From Xenopus tropicalis (Eukaryota > Chordata > Amphibia > Anura > Pipidae): a stretch of 64,000 bases of DNA. The notes under the pieces were generated by a model. It ran no database searches. It had not been told where the DNA came from and saw nothing but the letters and a program-made list of their open reading frames with translations. Below, one piece after another: positions 23,295 through 34,379 of this stretch (positions within the stretch are counted from its first letter, which is position 1; every line of letters begins with the position of its first letter). The translations under genes were made by a program, and so were the position numbers. The stretch is from NCBI RefSeq assembly GCF_000004195.4, contig NC_030686.2, positions 46,204,961 through 46,268,960 on the forward strand, read 5' to 3'.

Positions 23295-23905
23295 CAGAGC
23301 CTAGACTGTACAGGGAGATACCATAAAACTATGGCAGCTTAGGGATTCCCCTGTACTAAGCACAATTCAGCAGGAACAGCCCCCTAAGTTTGCTCATAGC
23401 CTGTAGAGAGAGATACCATAAAACTATGGCAGCATAGGGATTCCCCTGTACTAAGCACAATTCAGCAGGAACAGCCCCCTAAGTTTGCTCATAGCCTGTA
23501 CAGAGAGATACCATAAAACTATGGCAGCTTAGGGATTCCCCTGTACTAAGCACAATTCAGCAGGAACAGCCCCCTAAGTTTGCCCATAGCCTGTACAGAG
23601 AGATACCATAAAACTATGGCACATAGGGATTCCCCTGTACTAAGCACAATTCAGCAGGAACAGCCCCCTAAGTTTGCTCATAGCCTGTACAGAGAGATAC
23701 CATAAAACTATGGCACATAGGGATTCCCCTGTACTAAGCACAATTCAGCAGGAACAGCCCCCTAAGTTTGCCCATAGCCTGTACAGAGAGATACCATAAA
23801 ACTATGGCACATAGGGATTCCCCTGTACTAAGCACAATTCAGCAGGAACAGCCCCCTAAGTTTGTTCATAGCCTGTACAGAGAGATACCATAGAACTATG
23901 GCACA
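23295..23905 (+). repeat. 94-95 bp minisatellite, seven units (array A)
   Basis: The anchor ATACCATAAAACTATGGCA occurs at about 23318, 23413, 23508, 23603, 23697, 23791 and 23885. Units contain TTCCCCTGTACTAAGCACAA and CAGGAACAGCCCCCTAAGTT. The reverse complement of this same unit forms the array at 61008-61775. Confidence 0.95.
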
Positions 23906-24407
23906 ATGTTCAATCACATAATTGCCACAGAAGCTCCTTGCCCTGCAGAGAATATTATCACCATTATCTGTAAATATATTGCCCACGTGTTATGCAGGAA
24001 GCCCATGCGGGGTTTAACTTACCCTTTAATGTATTAATATTGAAAGGCTTGATCCTTAGATACAAGATTCATGATGATGTGTAGGACAGCGCCCGCCCTT
24101 TGCTGAGTTTATCCACAGAGAGAGAGAGAAATCAGATGGCAACAAGCGCTGCTCTATTATTTATAGGATTTTGTCTGCAAACACTACAGTGACTTCTACC
24201 TGTAACCTTGTGCAGCACGACGGGCAAATACAAACAGGGAGCTGTGAGCCCGATGCCAAGCGGCTACTCACATGAACTCACTTTTGCCAGTTGAATGAGT
24301 GACATTTAGAGAAAGGGGGGTGTTTGCAATGCTGGAGGGCGTGCATGGCAACATCATTCTTTGTTGTCTCCCATAGCTCCTCTATTGTGTTATAAAACAC
24401 AGTTCAC
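23906..24407. other. Intergenic, no feature recognised
   Basis: Only a short GAGA run (24118-24130) is visible. No coding match. Confidence 0.4.
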
Positions 24408-24540
24408 CAACTTTTAGAAGGTTATAGAATTGCCTATTCTAAGTAACTTTTCAATTGGTCTTCATTATTTATTTGTTATAGTTTTGTAATTATTTGCCTT
24501 CTTCTTCTGACTCTTAGTAGTAGTTTTTAAATTCTATTAG
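24408..24540 (+). mobile_element. 5' half of the dispersed AT-rich repeat
   Basis: AATTGGTCTTCATTATTTAT and GCCTTCTTCTTCTGACTC correspond to the proximal part of the family seen at 26325-26702 and 55965-56205. The distal half is missing. Confidence 0.7.
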
Positions 24541-24871
24541 CCTGCACCTCGGGTAGGGGAAGCCCATTTGCCCTTATAGGTGCCCTTTAACAAATGGGCA
24601 GGATGTAGTAACCAGGGGGTGTGGTCGGACATCCCAGAGAGTGAGGCTAGCCTGAGGGAAATAAATTACATTTTCCATACCTAGCCTATAAGGAGAGATA
24701 CCATGGTACCACCATAATATGTATAGGCCACTGGTGTGAGCATCCTTGCCTCTTGGCTCAGCCAGTAACTAGTACCCATATAGTACTATTAAATCAAAAC
24801 TATGGGGCTCATTTACTTTCCACAGGGTGTTAGTACTCACCCCTTAGTACTCATCTAATAACCCCTTAGGG

Positions 24872-25177
24872 CAGGGATCCCCAAACTTTCTTACTCGTGA
24901 GCCACAGTCAGATGGAAAAAGACTTGGGGAGCAACACAAGCACCATAAAAGTTCATAGAGGAGCCAAATAAGGGCTGTGATTGGCTATTAGGGGCCTCTA
25001 TGCACCCTATCAGCTTACAGGAGGCTTTATTTGGTAGGAAATCTTGTTTTTATTCAACCAAAACTTGCCCCCAAGTCAGGAATTCAAAAAATAACTCCCT
25101 GGTTTGGGGCACTGAGAGCAACACCCAAGGGGTTTGGGAGCAACATGTTGCCCGGAGACACTGGTTGGGGAACACTG
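24872..25177. mobile_element. hAT-type MITE with perfect 8-bp target duplication, opposite orientation to 6752-6982
   Basis: It starts CAGGGATCCCCAAAC, and the reverse complement of the right end reads CAGTGTTCCCCAACC. It is flanked by the identical octamer CCTTAGGG at 24864-24871 and 25178-25185. The interior GAGCCAAATAAGGGCTGTGA is the reverse complement of the phrase in the 6.75-kb copy. This copy is about 75 bp longer. No transposase frame is present. Confidence 0.93.
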
Positions 25178-25185
25178 CCTTAGGG

Positions 25186-26110
25186 TGTCCCGCCCAGCCC
25201 TGCCGGTAACACCGCCCTGTAGCCTACCTGCTTGCCCCCACCCTTAATGAATATATTCTCTGGGACAAATGTAGGTCCCTGAGGTCCAAAACAGGGTGCC
25301 GAGGCCTGGGGCGATGCTTCACGAGGCAAGGGCATTGGGCTAAGTGCAATAAACGTGTGCCCTCAGGGCAGCCCAGTAATGAGCCCACCAGTAACAGCTT
25401 AGGGATTCATATATAGTTTATGAATTTAAGACACAAATCCATCTTAGGGATCATAATGAGATACTATTCCATGGCATGCATACATGTACCCCCTACTGTA
25501 AATTCTAAGGAGATGAGAAGGTGCAAGTCACTATCCTGTGACTATAGAACACCAGGGTACAAATGCCTTATAATCTGTATATTATATGTTATTATGCCGG
25601 ATTACATCACGGTGTAAGCGCTTGGGGCGGCCATTTTGTTAGCTCGCGTGACAGCCATAAAAGGGTATTTAATAAGCCCCCGTGGGTGGTGACAGTGTAA
25701 ATCTTCCTCTCCGCTGCCTGCAGAATCATCTTCAATATCTGCCTGTCACTTGGCTGCCAAGTGCGTTTATAATCCAGATACTCCAGATATAGGCCTGCAT
25801 TATATAACTGCGCATCAGGCATCTCCCTGCTGTCACACGACGTACCCACCTTGTCACTGGTGTGCGGCTTGTGGGGGCTGATAAATACACTAGCGCCGAA
25901 ATAGCTGTTTATGAGGATATGATTAGCGAAACCCCTCACCCTGCAATGGATCTGTCACTTATCTCTGCCATGTAGGAGGCTGTGCCATAGCATTTCCTAA
26001 ACATAGCATATTAGTTACAAGCTTCTGACTCCTGAAACAATGTACCAGAAGACAGCTGACTGACAGACCAGGAGATCTGACTTCCGGCACATTGTTTGGC
26101 GTGTCAGACA
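25186..26110. other. Intergenic, no gene recognised
   Basis: The minus strand is open for 110 codons at 25607-25939, but I recognise no domain, signal or splice context in it. Confidence 0.4.
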
Positions 26111-26298
26111 CAGCAGCGTAACTACATGGTACTGGGCCCCACAGCAAATTCATATTAGGGCCCCCATAATGCCCCAAGTTGTCCTGTTTTACCAAAATAT
26201 TTTGTATGGTTCATTAAAGAGGGCCTAATGGGGCCCCCCTATACCTCCTGGCCCCCACTGCAGCCACAGGGTCTGCTTTTCCTGTATTTACGCCCCTG
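26111..26298. mobile_element. Short hAT-like element with near-match 8-bp flanks
   Basis: The left end is CAGCAGCGTAACTAC and the reverse complement of the right end is CAGGGGCGTAAATAC. The flanking octamers GTCAGACA (26103-26110) and GTTGGACA (26299-26306) agree at 6 of 8 positions, both differences being transitions, consistent with an old target duplication. The interior is rich in GGGCCCC phrases. Non-coding. Confidence 0.72.
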
Positions 26299-26324
26299 GT
26301 TGGACACAGGACAGATGCAGATTT

Positions 26325-26702
26325 ATTTATTTAATTGTTTGCCTTCTTCTTCTGCCCCTTTTCAGCTTTCAAATGGGGGTCGCTGACCCCAGAAGCCAAA
26401 AAACTATTGCTCTGTGAGGCTCCAGTTTTATTGTGTTTTTTCATTCTTATTACTTATCTTTCTATTCAGACCTTACATATTAATATTCCAGTCTCTCACT
26501 AAAGCTGCTGTTTGGTTGCCAGGGTAATTTGGAGCCTAGCAACCAGATAGCTGCTGAAATCCCAACCGGAGAGCTGATAAACAAAAAGCTAAATAATTAA
26601 AAAACTATAAATAATAAAAAATAAAGACCAATTGCAATTTTTTTCAGAACATCACTCTTTACGTCATACTAGAAGTAATTTAAAGGTGAACCACCCCTTT
26701 TA
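26325..26702 (+). mobile_element. Dispersed AT-rich repeat, near-complete copy
   Basis: It has GCCTTCTTCTTCTGCCCC, GGGGGTCGCTGACCCCAGAA, GCCTAGCAACCAGATAGCTG and the end AAAGGTGAACCACCCCTTTT. Order and spacing match 18431-18792. Confidence 0.8.
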
Positions 26703-27027
26703 GGCGGCCATTCATTGGCTGATATCTTGCCTTCCCTGCCTTATCGTCCCATGGGCCAAACAGATGGAGATAGGGCCAAATACAGTATGGCCGCCTTACT
26801 AATAGTCCCATCAAAGTGCATTTGTACTAACAAGCGAAGAGGGGCTCTACTTTATCAGCCAAATCACCATGCACTGGACGACTTGATACATTGGCAGATA
26901 AGATTTTTACAAAACCTGCCCAATTCCCGGACCGACCAATAGCCATTTTACATCATTATCGGTAGGCCAACATACAACACAGATTAATATCTTTGTGTAT
27001 GTGTGTGTCCAGCTTTGGATTTCGTCT

Positions 27028-27752
27028 GAGCCAATTTGCAGTTGGTCTTCATTCTTTTATTTTTGTGTTTTTTTTTAATTATTCAACATCTTGTGGAGCA
27101 GCTCTCCAGTTTAGAATTTCAACAGCTACCTGGTTGATAGGGTCCAAATTACCCTAGCAACCAAGCAGAGGTTTCAGTGAGAGACTGGAAGAATTCTATA
27201 TGCTTGAAGTTTTGGGAAGAAGATAACGAGACCTTTGGCAATGCGTCTTAATTGAATAAAACAAGTTTTACAGGCTTTAGCTGAGGGCAAAACCAAAATC
27301 CATTATTATGAATTATTTGTGGTTTTTTTTTTTATTTAGCTCTCCATTTTGGAATGTCAGCTGTTATCTGAAGCTCTTTTTGGCAGGGCTCTCTTCACCT
27401 CTTTATATGTTACTCTGTATGTCCAATGTATGAAACCCATTTATTGTACTTATTGTAATAATAATAATAATAATTGCTAGGGTCCAAATTACCCTAGCAA
27501 CTAAGCAGCAGTTTCAGAGACTGGACATTTCTAGCCATGCCTTGCAACTATGTCTGATAATGGTGGATTCTGATCTTGCCCTCAGTCAAAGCCTGTAAAG
27601 AAAATGTAAGGAAAAAACTAGATGTATTTGGGTCAGCTTCTCCTTTGAAGGCTTCTGATTCATGTTTTATTCCTCAAAGACGCAGTGCCAAAGGTCTTGT
27701 TGTCTTCTTCCCAAGAATGTAGACATTCAAGCAGATAAAATTCTGTCCATCA
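27028..27752. mobile_element. Composite repeat with long imperfect inverted arms
   Basis: The left arm (about 27187-27310) contains GGGAAGAAGATAACGAGACC and TTTACAGGCTTTAGCTGAGG. The right arm (about 27560-27752) contains the inverted counterparts CTTGTTGTCTTCTTCCC and CCTCAGTCAAAGCCTGTAAA, with about 70 extra bases in the right arm. Between the arms are a direct repeat of AGGGTCCAAATTACCCTAGC (about 27138 and 27479) and a reverse fragment of the 9.7-kb repeat at 27385-27470. It is probably a DNA-transposon-derived element invaded by other repeats. No coding frame. Confidence 0.7.
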
Positions 27753-28948
27753 AGACAATATAAACAACCCCCCCCCCCTCCCATAACCTGTGCTCTCCCT
27801 TTCGGGGGCCTCAGTTGACATTTCCCTATGCTGTATGGCATCTCCTCTGTGCTCCGGGTGCAGTTACAAAGAGAGATTTCTCCGCTCGGTGACAGTCATA
27901 CAAAGCCATGAAGGGAACCCTGTAAGTGTACACGATTCACTATCACTTTGCGGTCTCATTACCCACTCAGCGGAGCGTGCCGCGAGAAATTCATTTGGGT
28001 AAACACAGGCAGAGCGGAACAGGTTTTTGTGATTAATTCCATAGCTTTTGATCCCTGATAAAACTGCAGGTTTTTCAAGCTTCTTTCTCAAGAGGCAGAT
28101 GTTCCGACACTGCTGCGTCTCTCTCTAAACAAGAGCAATCTCTAACGGAACGGGTCCGGGAAGTTCACAGAGCTTATATAACCATGAACTGCCCCAGAGA
28201 GGGGTTGGTATATAAAGGGCAGGTTCATGCAACACAGGAAAGGGATATACCATCTGAAGTGGTGATAGGCGGTATTGACCTGCTTAAATGAAGTTTTAGT
28301 AGGCGTCTTTTGTTGTGTATATTCATGACCAGCACCCAAAAGTACCAACTCCTGCCCAACCCAAACTTCAGGTAAATCGAGTGTAGCACTCCATACATTC
28401 CAACGGTCCTCGTATACTTGGTACAAGTCTAGCAGTACCAACTGACCCCTTCCAGAGAGCCTGTCACTTTAAATGAGATTGTAAGATTACTCCCATATTC
28501 TATAAATCACAGCCGCCTAGAGATGAGAGTGGTGCTGGTGATGTGGGTGCCGGTACTGTGTCTGTCATTGCTCTTGAAACGTTTGGGAGCGACAGTGTCA
28601 TGAAATGCTTTGGGACTGTGCCATAAAATCCGGGGGACCTCAGTATATCATGAAATGTGGAATCATGTAATAAGGGGTGTTGTTTTGTCTATTGACTGGT
28701 GTCTTGGGGGTTTGGCTGCAAAGTGGGCATGGCCAGTTGTTTTACCCTGGTGGTTAACTGTATCCATTTTTCAAATGATGGGATAAATGGCTCTCCTGAA
28801 GCAATATGGCGGTTCTGGCACCATATGCGATGTCAAAAGACAGGCCCAGAGAGGGATTGGCCACAGTAGGAACTGGGGAATCTGGGGAAACTATAAACAC
28901 AGGCATTTTTGGAAGGGAATGAGAAATTGAGTGACCGCTAGCAAATCA
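27753..28948. other. Intergenic, no gene recognised
   Basis: A C-run lies at 27770-27778. Frames at 27790-28002 (plus) and 28142-28441 (minus) show no family resemblance. Confidence 0.4.
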
Positions 28949-29106
28949 GAGACTGAGGGAAAGTGTCCTGTGAGGTAAACAGGAAATACTTATATGAATG
29001 AGAGACTGAGGGAAAGTGTCCTGTGAGGTAAACAGGAAATACTTATATGAATGAGAGAGTGAGGGAAAGTGTCCTGTGAGGTAACCAGGAAATACTTATA
29101 TGAATG

Positions 29107-30047
29107 AGTATCTAGTAGAATTAAGTCTAAAACAACTGGACTTTTCTGAGTTTTTCTTGAAAACGTTTCACCACTCATCCGAGTGGCTTCTTCAGTTCAA
29201 AGACCAACAGAAAGACCAGACCTACAAACAGAAGGGAGGAACACAGCAGGCGAAACAACATAGTCATTCCATATGTTGCTGGAACATCAGAAAAACTTAG
29301 GAGAATTTTCAACAAACATCGCATTCCTGTGTTTTTCAAACCCAGCAACACCCTGAGACAGAAGCTGGTGCACCCCGAAAGACCCAACACCCAAGCACAT
29401 GAACAGTAATGTGGTCTATGCTGTCCAGTGTAGTGAAGAGTGCTCAGACTTATACATTGGGGAGACAAAACAACCTCTCTGTAAGAGAATGGCCCAACAA
29501 AGGCGGGCAAACTCCTCAGGACAAGACTCAGCGGTCTATCTACACCTCAAAGAAAAAGGTCACTCTTTTGAGGACAGTAACGTGCATATTTTGGACCGAG
29601 AGGACAGATGGTTTGAAAGAGGTGTGAAAGAGGCCATTTATGCCAACCTGGAAAAACCATCCCTGAACAGAGGAGGGGGCCTGAGACACCGCTTGTCACC
29701 AACATACAATGGCGCGTTGACATCCTTACCCCGGCAGTTTCACAACAGTTCACGCTTCCAGTCATGTACTTTGAAGGATTAACACCTTCATCAATGAGAA
29801 TCATGGTACCATTGTGATTGGATCATACCTTCTTACACCTGTCAGTTTCAGCTAACACCTAACTGAACAAGTTCAATGGAACCATTGTGATTGGATGTCT
29901 GTGACTCTACTACCATCAAGAGTTTAAATACCGGGGAATTCCCTACCAGTCATTTGAACTGAAGAAGCCACTCGGATGAGTGGTGAAACGTTTTCAAGAA
30001 AAACTCAGAAAAGTCCAGTTGTTTTAGACTTAATTCTACTAGATACT
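29107..30047 (+). mobile_element. Penelope-like element remnant between perfect 95-bp inverted repeats
   Basis: The arms 29107-29201 and 29953-30047 are identical in inverted orientation by eye over 95 bases (outer end AGTATCTAGTAGAATTAAGT). Between them is the C-terminal part of a Penelope-like retroelement protein (separate entry). No reverse transcriptase domain is present, so it is non-autonomous. Penelope-like elements commonly carry terminal repeats that may be direct or inverted. The arm contains a small hairpin CCACTC-GGAT-GAGTGG next to GAAACG, which superficially recalls hammerhead ribozymes of Penelope elements, but the canonical CUGAUGA core is not intact. No clear target duplication was found. 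The element lies inside the 51-bp minisatellite, with about 30-40 bases of non-satellite DNA at its right edge. Confidence 0.85.
29243..29782 (+). pseudogene. Penelope-like element protein fragment: linker plus GIY-YIG endonuclease, frameshifted
   Basis: The linker is readable from about 29255 as VIPYVAGTSEKLRRIF and onwards to LRQKLVHP. A single extra G at about 29377 (CACCCCGAAAG) shifts the frame. Reading resumes in the next frame with NSNVVYAVQCSEECSDLYIG, where VYAVQC and LYIGET are the GIY and YIG halves of a GIY-YIG nuclease. It continues through a Glu-containing helix (WFERGVKEAIY) and NRGGGLRHRLSPTYN to a TAA at 29780-29782. The position after KRMAQ, which I recall as His in related fish copies, is Gln here. 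Known role of the family: the endonuclease nicks target DNA for reverse transcription. This copy lacks the polymerase and is frameshifted, so it is dead. Confidence 0.87.
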
Positions 30048-32885
30048 GTATATCATGACCTGGATGAATGAGAATCTTCATAGATATATGAATGAGAGAC
30101 TGAGGGGAAATGTCCTGTGAGGTAAACAGGAAATACTTATATGAATGAGAGACTGAGGGAAAGTGTCCTGTGAGGGAACCAGGAAATACTTATATGAATG
30201 AGAGACTGAGGGGAAATGTCCTGTGAGGTAAACAGGAAATACTTATATGAACGAGAGACTGAGGGAAAGTGTCCTGTGAGGTAAACAGGAAATACTTATA
30301 TGAATGAGAGAGTGAGGGAAAGTGTCCTGTGAGGTAAACAGGAAATACTTATATGAATGAGAGACTGAGGGAAAGTGTCCTGTGAGGGAACCAGGAAATA
30401 CTTATATGAATGAGAGACTGAGGGAAAGTGTCCTGTGAGGGAACCAGGAAATACTTATATGAATGAGAGACTGAGGGGAAATGTCCTGTGAGGTAAACAG
30501 GAAATACTTATATGAATGAGAGACTGAGGGGAAATGTCCTGTGAGGTAAACAGGAAATACTTATATGAACGAGAGACTGAGGGAAAGTGTCCTGTGAGGT
30601 AAACAGGAAATACTTATATGAATGAGAGTGAGGGAAAGTGTCCTGTGAGGTAAACAGGAAATACTTATATGAATGAGAGTGAGGGAAAGTGTCCTGTGAG
30701 GGAACCAGGAAATACTTATATGAATGAGAGACTGAGGGGAAATGTCCTGTGAGGGAACCAGGAAATACTTATATGAATGAGAGACTGAGGGAAAGTGTCC
30801 TGTGAGGTAAACAGGAAATACTTATATGAATGAGAGACTGAGGGAAAGTGTCCTGTGAGGTAAACAGGAAATACTTATATGAATGAGAGACTGAGGGAAA
30901 GTGTCCTGTGAGGGAACCAGGAAATACTTATATGAATGAGAGACTGAGGGAAAGTGTCCTGTGAGGTAAACAGGAAATACTTATATGAATGAGAGACTGA
31001 GGGAAAGTGTCCTGTGAGGGAACCAGGAAATACTTATATGAATGAGAGACTGAGGGAAAGTGTCCTGTGAGGTAAACAGGAAATACTTATATGAATGAGA
31101 GACTGAGGGAAAGTGTCCTGTGAGGGAACCAGGAAATACTTATATGAATGAGAGACTGAGGGGAAATGTCCTGTGAGGTAAACAGGAAATACTTATATGA
31201 ATGAGAGACTGAGGGAAAGTGTCCTGTGAGGTAAACAGGAAATACTTATATGAATGAGAGACTGAGGGAAAGTGTCCTGTGAGGTAAACAGGAAATACCT
31301 TAGGTATACTTATATGAATGAGAGACTGAGGGAAAGTGTCCTGTGAGGTAAACAGGAAATACTTATATGAATGAGAGACTGAGGGAAAGTGTCCTGTGAG
31401 GTAAACAGGAAATACTTATATGAATGAGAGACTGAGGGAAAGTGTCCTGTGAGGTAAACAGGAAATACTTATATGAATGAGAGACTGAGGGAAAGTGTCC
31501 TGTGAGGTAAACAGGAAATACTTATATGAATGAGAGACTGAGGGAAAGTGTCCTGTGAGAGAACCAGGAAATACTTATATGAATGAGAGACTGAGGGGAA
31601 ATGTCCTGTGAGGTAAACAGGAAATACTTATATGAATGAGAGACTGAGGGAAATGTCCTGTGAGGGAACCAGGAAATACTTATATGACTGAGGAAAGTTC
31701 CTGTGAGGTAAACAGGAAATACTTATATGAATGAGAGACTGAGGGAAAGTGTCCTGTGAGGTAAACAGGAAATACTTATATGAATGAGAGACTGAGGGGA
31801 AATGTCCTGTGAGGTAAACAGGAAATACTTATATGAATGAGAGACTGAGGGAAAGTGTCCTGTGAGGTAAACAGGAAATACTTATATGAATGAGAGTGAG
31901 GGAAAGTGTCCTGTGAGGGAACCAGGAAATACTTATATGAATGAGAGTGAGGGAAAGTGTCCTGTGAACCAGGAAATACTTATATGAATGAGAGACTGAG
32001 GGGAAATGTCCTGTGAGGTAAACAGGAAATACTTATATGAATGAGAGACTGAGGGAAAGTGTCCTGTGAGGTAAACAGGAAATACTTATATGAATGAGAG
32101 ACTGAGGGAAAGTGTCCTGTGAGGTAAACAGGAAATACTTATATGAATGAGAGACTGAGGGAAAGTGTCCTGTGAGGGAACCAGGAAATACTTATATGAA
32201 TGAGAGACCCTGTGAGGGGAAATGTCCTGTGAGGTAAACAGGAAATACTTATATGAATGAGAGACTGAGGGAAAGTGCCCTGTGAGGTAAACAGGAAATA
32301 CTTATATGAGTGTCCTGTGAGAGGAATGAGAGACCCTGTGAGGTAAACAGGAAATACTTATATGAATGAGAGACTGAGGGAAAGTGTCCTGTGAGGGGAA
32401 ATACTTATATGAATGAGAGACTGAGGGAAAGTGTCCTGTGAGGAGGAAATACTTATATGAATGAGAGACTGAGGGAAAGTGTCCTGTGAGGTAAACAGGA
32501 AATACTTATATGAATGAGAGACTGAGGGAAAGTGTCCTGTGAGGTAAACAGGAAATACTTATATGAATGAGAGACTGAGGGAAAGTGTCCTGTGATACTT
32601 ATATGAATGAGAGACTGACCTGTGAGGTAAACAGGAAATACTTATCTGATGTCCTGTGAGGTAAACAGGAAATACTTATATGAATGAGAGACTGAGGGAA
32701 AGTGTCCTGTGAGTAAACAGGAAATACTTATATGAATGAGAGACTGAGGGAAAGTGTCCTGTGAGGTAAACAGGAAATACTTATATGAATGAGAGACTGA
32801 GGGAAAGTGTCCTGTGAGGTAAACAGGAAATACTTATATGAATGAGAGACTGAGGGGAAATGTCCTATGGAGGAACCAGGAAGTA

Positions 32886-33470
32886 ATGATGGCACAAGAG
32901 ATAGGGCTACATCAGCAATTGAGGGAGAGGGAAATGGTCTTATATAAAGGTTGAAAAAGAGTTTTCTGAGGGAGAATATTGTAATTCAAAGCTTGAGAGA
33001 AAAGTGTTTGAGCAATTTAAGAAAATAACACCAACTGCAGAACTCAATGAATAGAAAGCCGCTGTTTGTATATTAAATGTTATTTGTAAGATGAGTGAAA
33101 TCTCCATTTGACCTCTAGGGCCAGCACTCTGTAACATGGGATAGTGACGGGAAGTGACCCCCTGCCCACAATGAAACACTATATATCCGCATCCGGCTGG
33201 GAGCGCCGCGCCAACGGGGCAACTGGTGAGACAGGATACCCACTGACCTATTGATCGGTGCACTTATAGTGCTTGCAGCGCCCTTTTTTAGCTCTATGAT
33301 CAATTTGTGCAGCTTTCCCCTCATCCCCAAAGTCATGTGGTTAAATGAGAATCAGTTTTAAATGTAGAGAATTGCATTTCAGGGTAGTGAAGGGCAGTGT
33401 TTAGTCACATATATAGTTACATGATATATAGACATTTCCGTCTCCATGTAGAGCCCCAGCCTATAATATA
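32886..33470. other. Intergenic, no gene recognised
   Basis: The minus-strand frames around 32940-33336 have no recognisable domain. GC-rich GGGAGCGCCGCGCCAACGGG near 33199 stands out from the AT-rich background but has no assigned function. Confidence 0.4.
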
Positions 33471-33479
33471 TATATTCCA

Positions 33480-34320
33480 TTGCCGTTGGGTGTAAATGAT
33501 GTTCTTCCAGTCCAAAGGGGGACTTGTCCTTTGTATTTTTTTATGTGAAATAAGATCCTTTGCAAGATACTTGTAAAGAGTAATTATGTCCCCTTACAAG
33601 CACCTTCTCTCTAGATTTCTAGGTTTTCCTCCTTTAGTTCTTCCACCCCCATTACCATTATATTTACATGTTGCTACTCTCTCTTCAGCTTATTAATAGT
33701 AAGGACTGGGGCTTATAAACTGCCCCCCATACTCAAGGTGAGGCCTTACTAGGGATCTACAGAGGCAAAATTATATTTTCATCCCTCAAGGCGTTTTATT
33801 AGACAAGAGAGAATTTTTTAGCTTTAGTAGCCACTGACTGACACTGCCTTCTTTTTCTTTAAGGAGATCCTATTCACTTACATTTATTGTATAACTAGTG
33901 TTAATGTTATTTTTTGCACATTTTATCAACCTTATTTGCCAGTTTGCTGCCTGGTTATCCAGTTTGGTCCATAGCTCTGCAAAGCGGCAGCATCCTGCAA
34001 GGAACTTATTGTTTTGTGCAATTTTGTATCATCAGCAAAAGCAGAAACCGTACTATCAGTGTCCGCCTCAAGGTTATATATGAATAAATTGAAAAGCAAA
34101 CAACCAAGGACAGACCCCTATGGTATTGCACTTACATCACTGGTCCAATTAAAGAATGTTCCATTTACCAGCACTCTTTTTAATCTATCGTTCAGCCATT
34201 TCTCTATCTCAGTACAAATATTATGTCCCAGGCCAATATCCCTTCATGTAATCAGCAGCCTTCTGTATGGTAGTGTATCAAGCAACTAAGTAAATCCATC
34301 CACTGTAACCCCAAGGTTTA
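33480..34320 (-). pseudogene. CR1-like LINE reverse transcriptase fragment
   Basis: Read on the minus strand, the segment about 34150-34010 gives IP-stop-GSVLGCLLFNLFIYNLE followed by STVSAFADDTKLH. These are reverse transcriptase motif B (PQGSVLGPLLF-type) and the catalytic FADD box of CR1-like LINEs. The glutamine of PQGS is a TAG stop, so a nonsense mutation lies in the active-site region. Further downstream (lower coordinates, about 33760-33700) SRPHLEYGGQF matches the RPHLEYxxQ region that follows the polymerase in CR1. Multiple stops and frame changes make this a dead copy. The endonuclease was not recognised. Confidence 0.82.
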
Positions 34321-34379
34321 GGTTTCTGCTCACAGGATGCCTTTGTGAATAATGGCTCCTCTTTAGCAACTGGCCAATC

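Larger units (their letters stand above)
28949..32885 (+). repeat. 51-bp minisatellite, about 57 units, interrupted by a Penelope-derived element
   Basis: The unit begins GAGACTGAGGGAAAGTGTCC and ends GAAATACTTATATGAAT. Recurrent variants are GGTAAACAGG versus GGGAACCAGG and GGGAAAG versus GGGGAAA, in mixed order, so several subtypes have been spread by unequal exchange. About three units lie left of the insertion at 29107-30047 and over fifty to the right. The array is slightly scrambled with partial units between about 32200 and 32660. It is essentially stop-dense and non-coding. Confidence 0.96.

Noticed and set aside
25607..25939. 110-codon minus-strand frame with non-repetitive sequence
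   Set aside because: Looks less like composition noise than most, but no family, splice signals or initiation context could be recognised. Left as a candidate for a homology search only.
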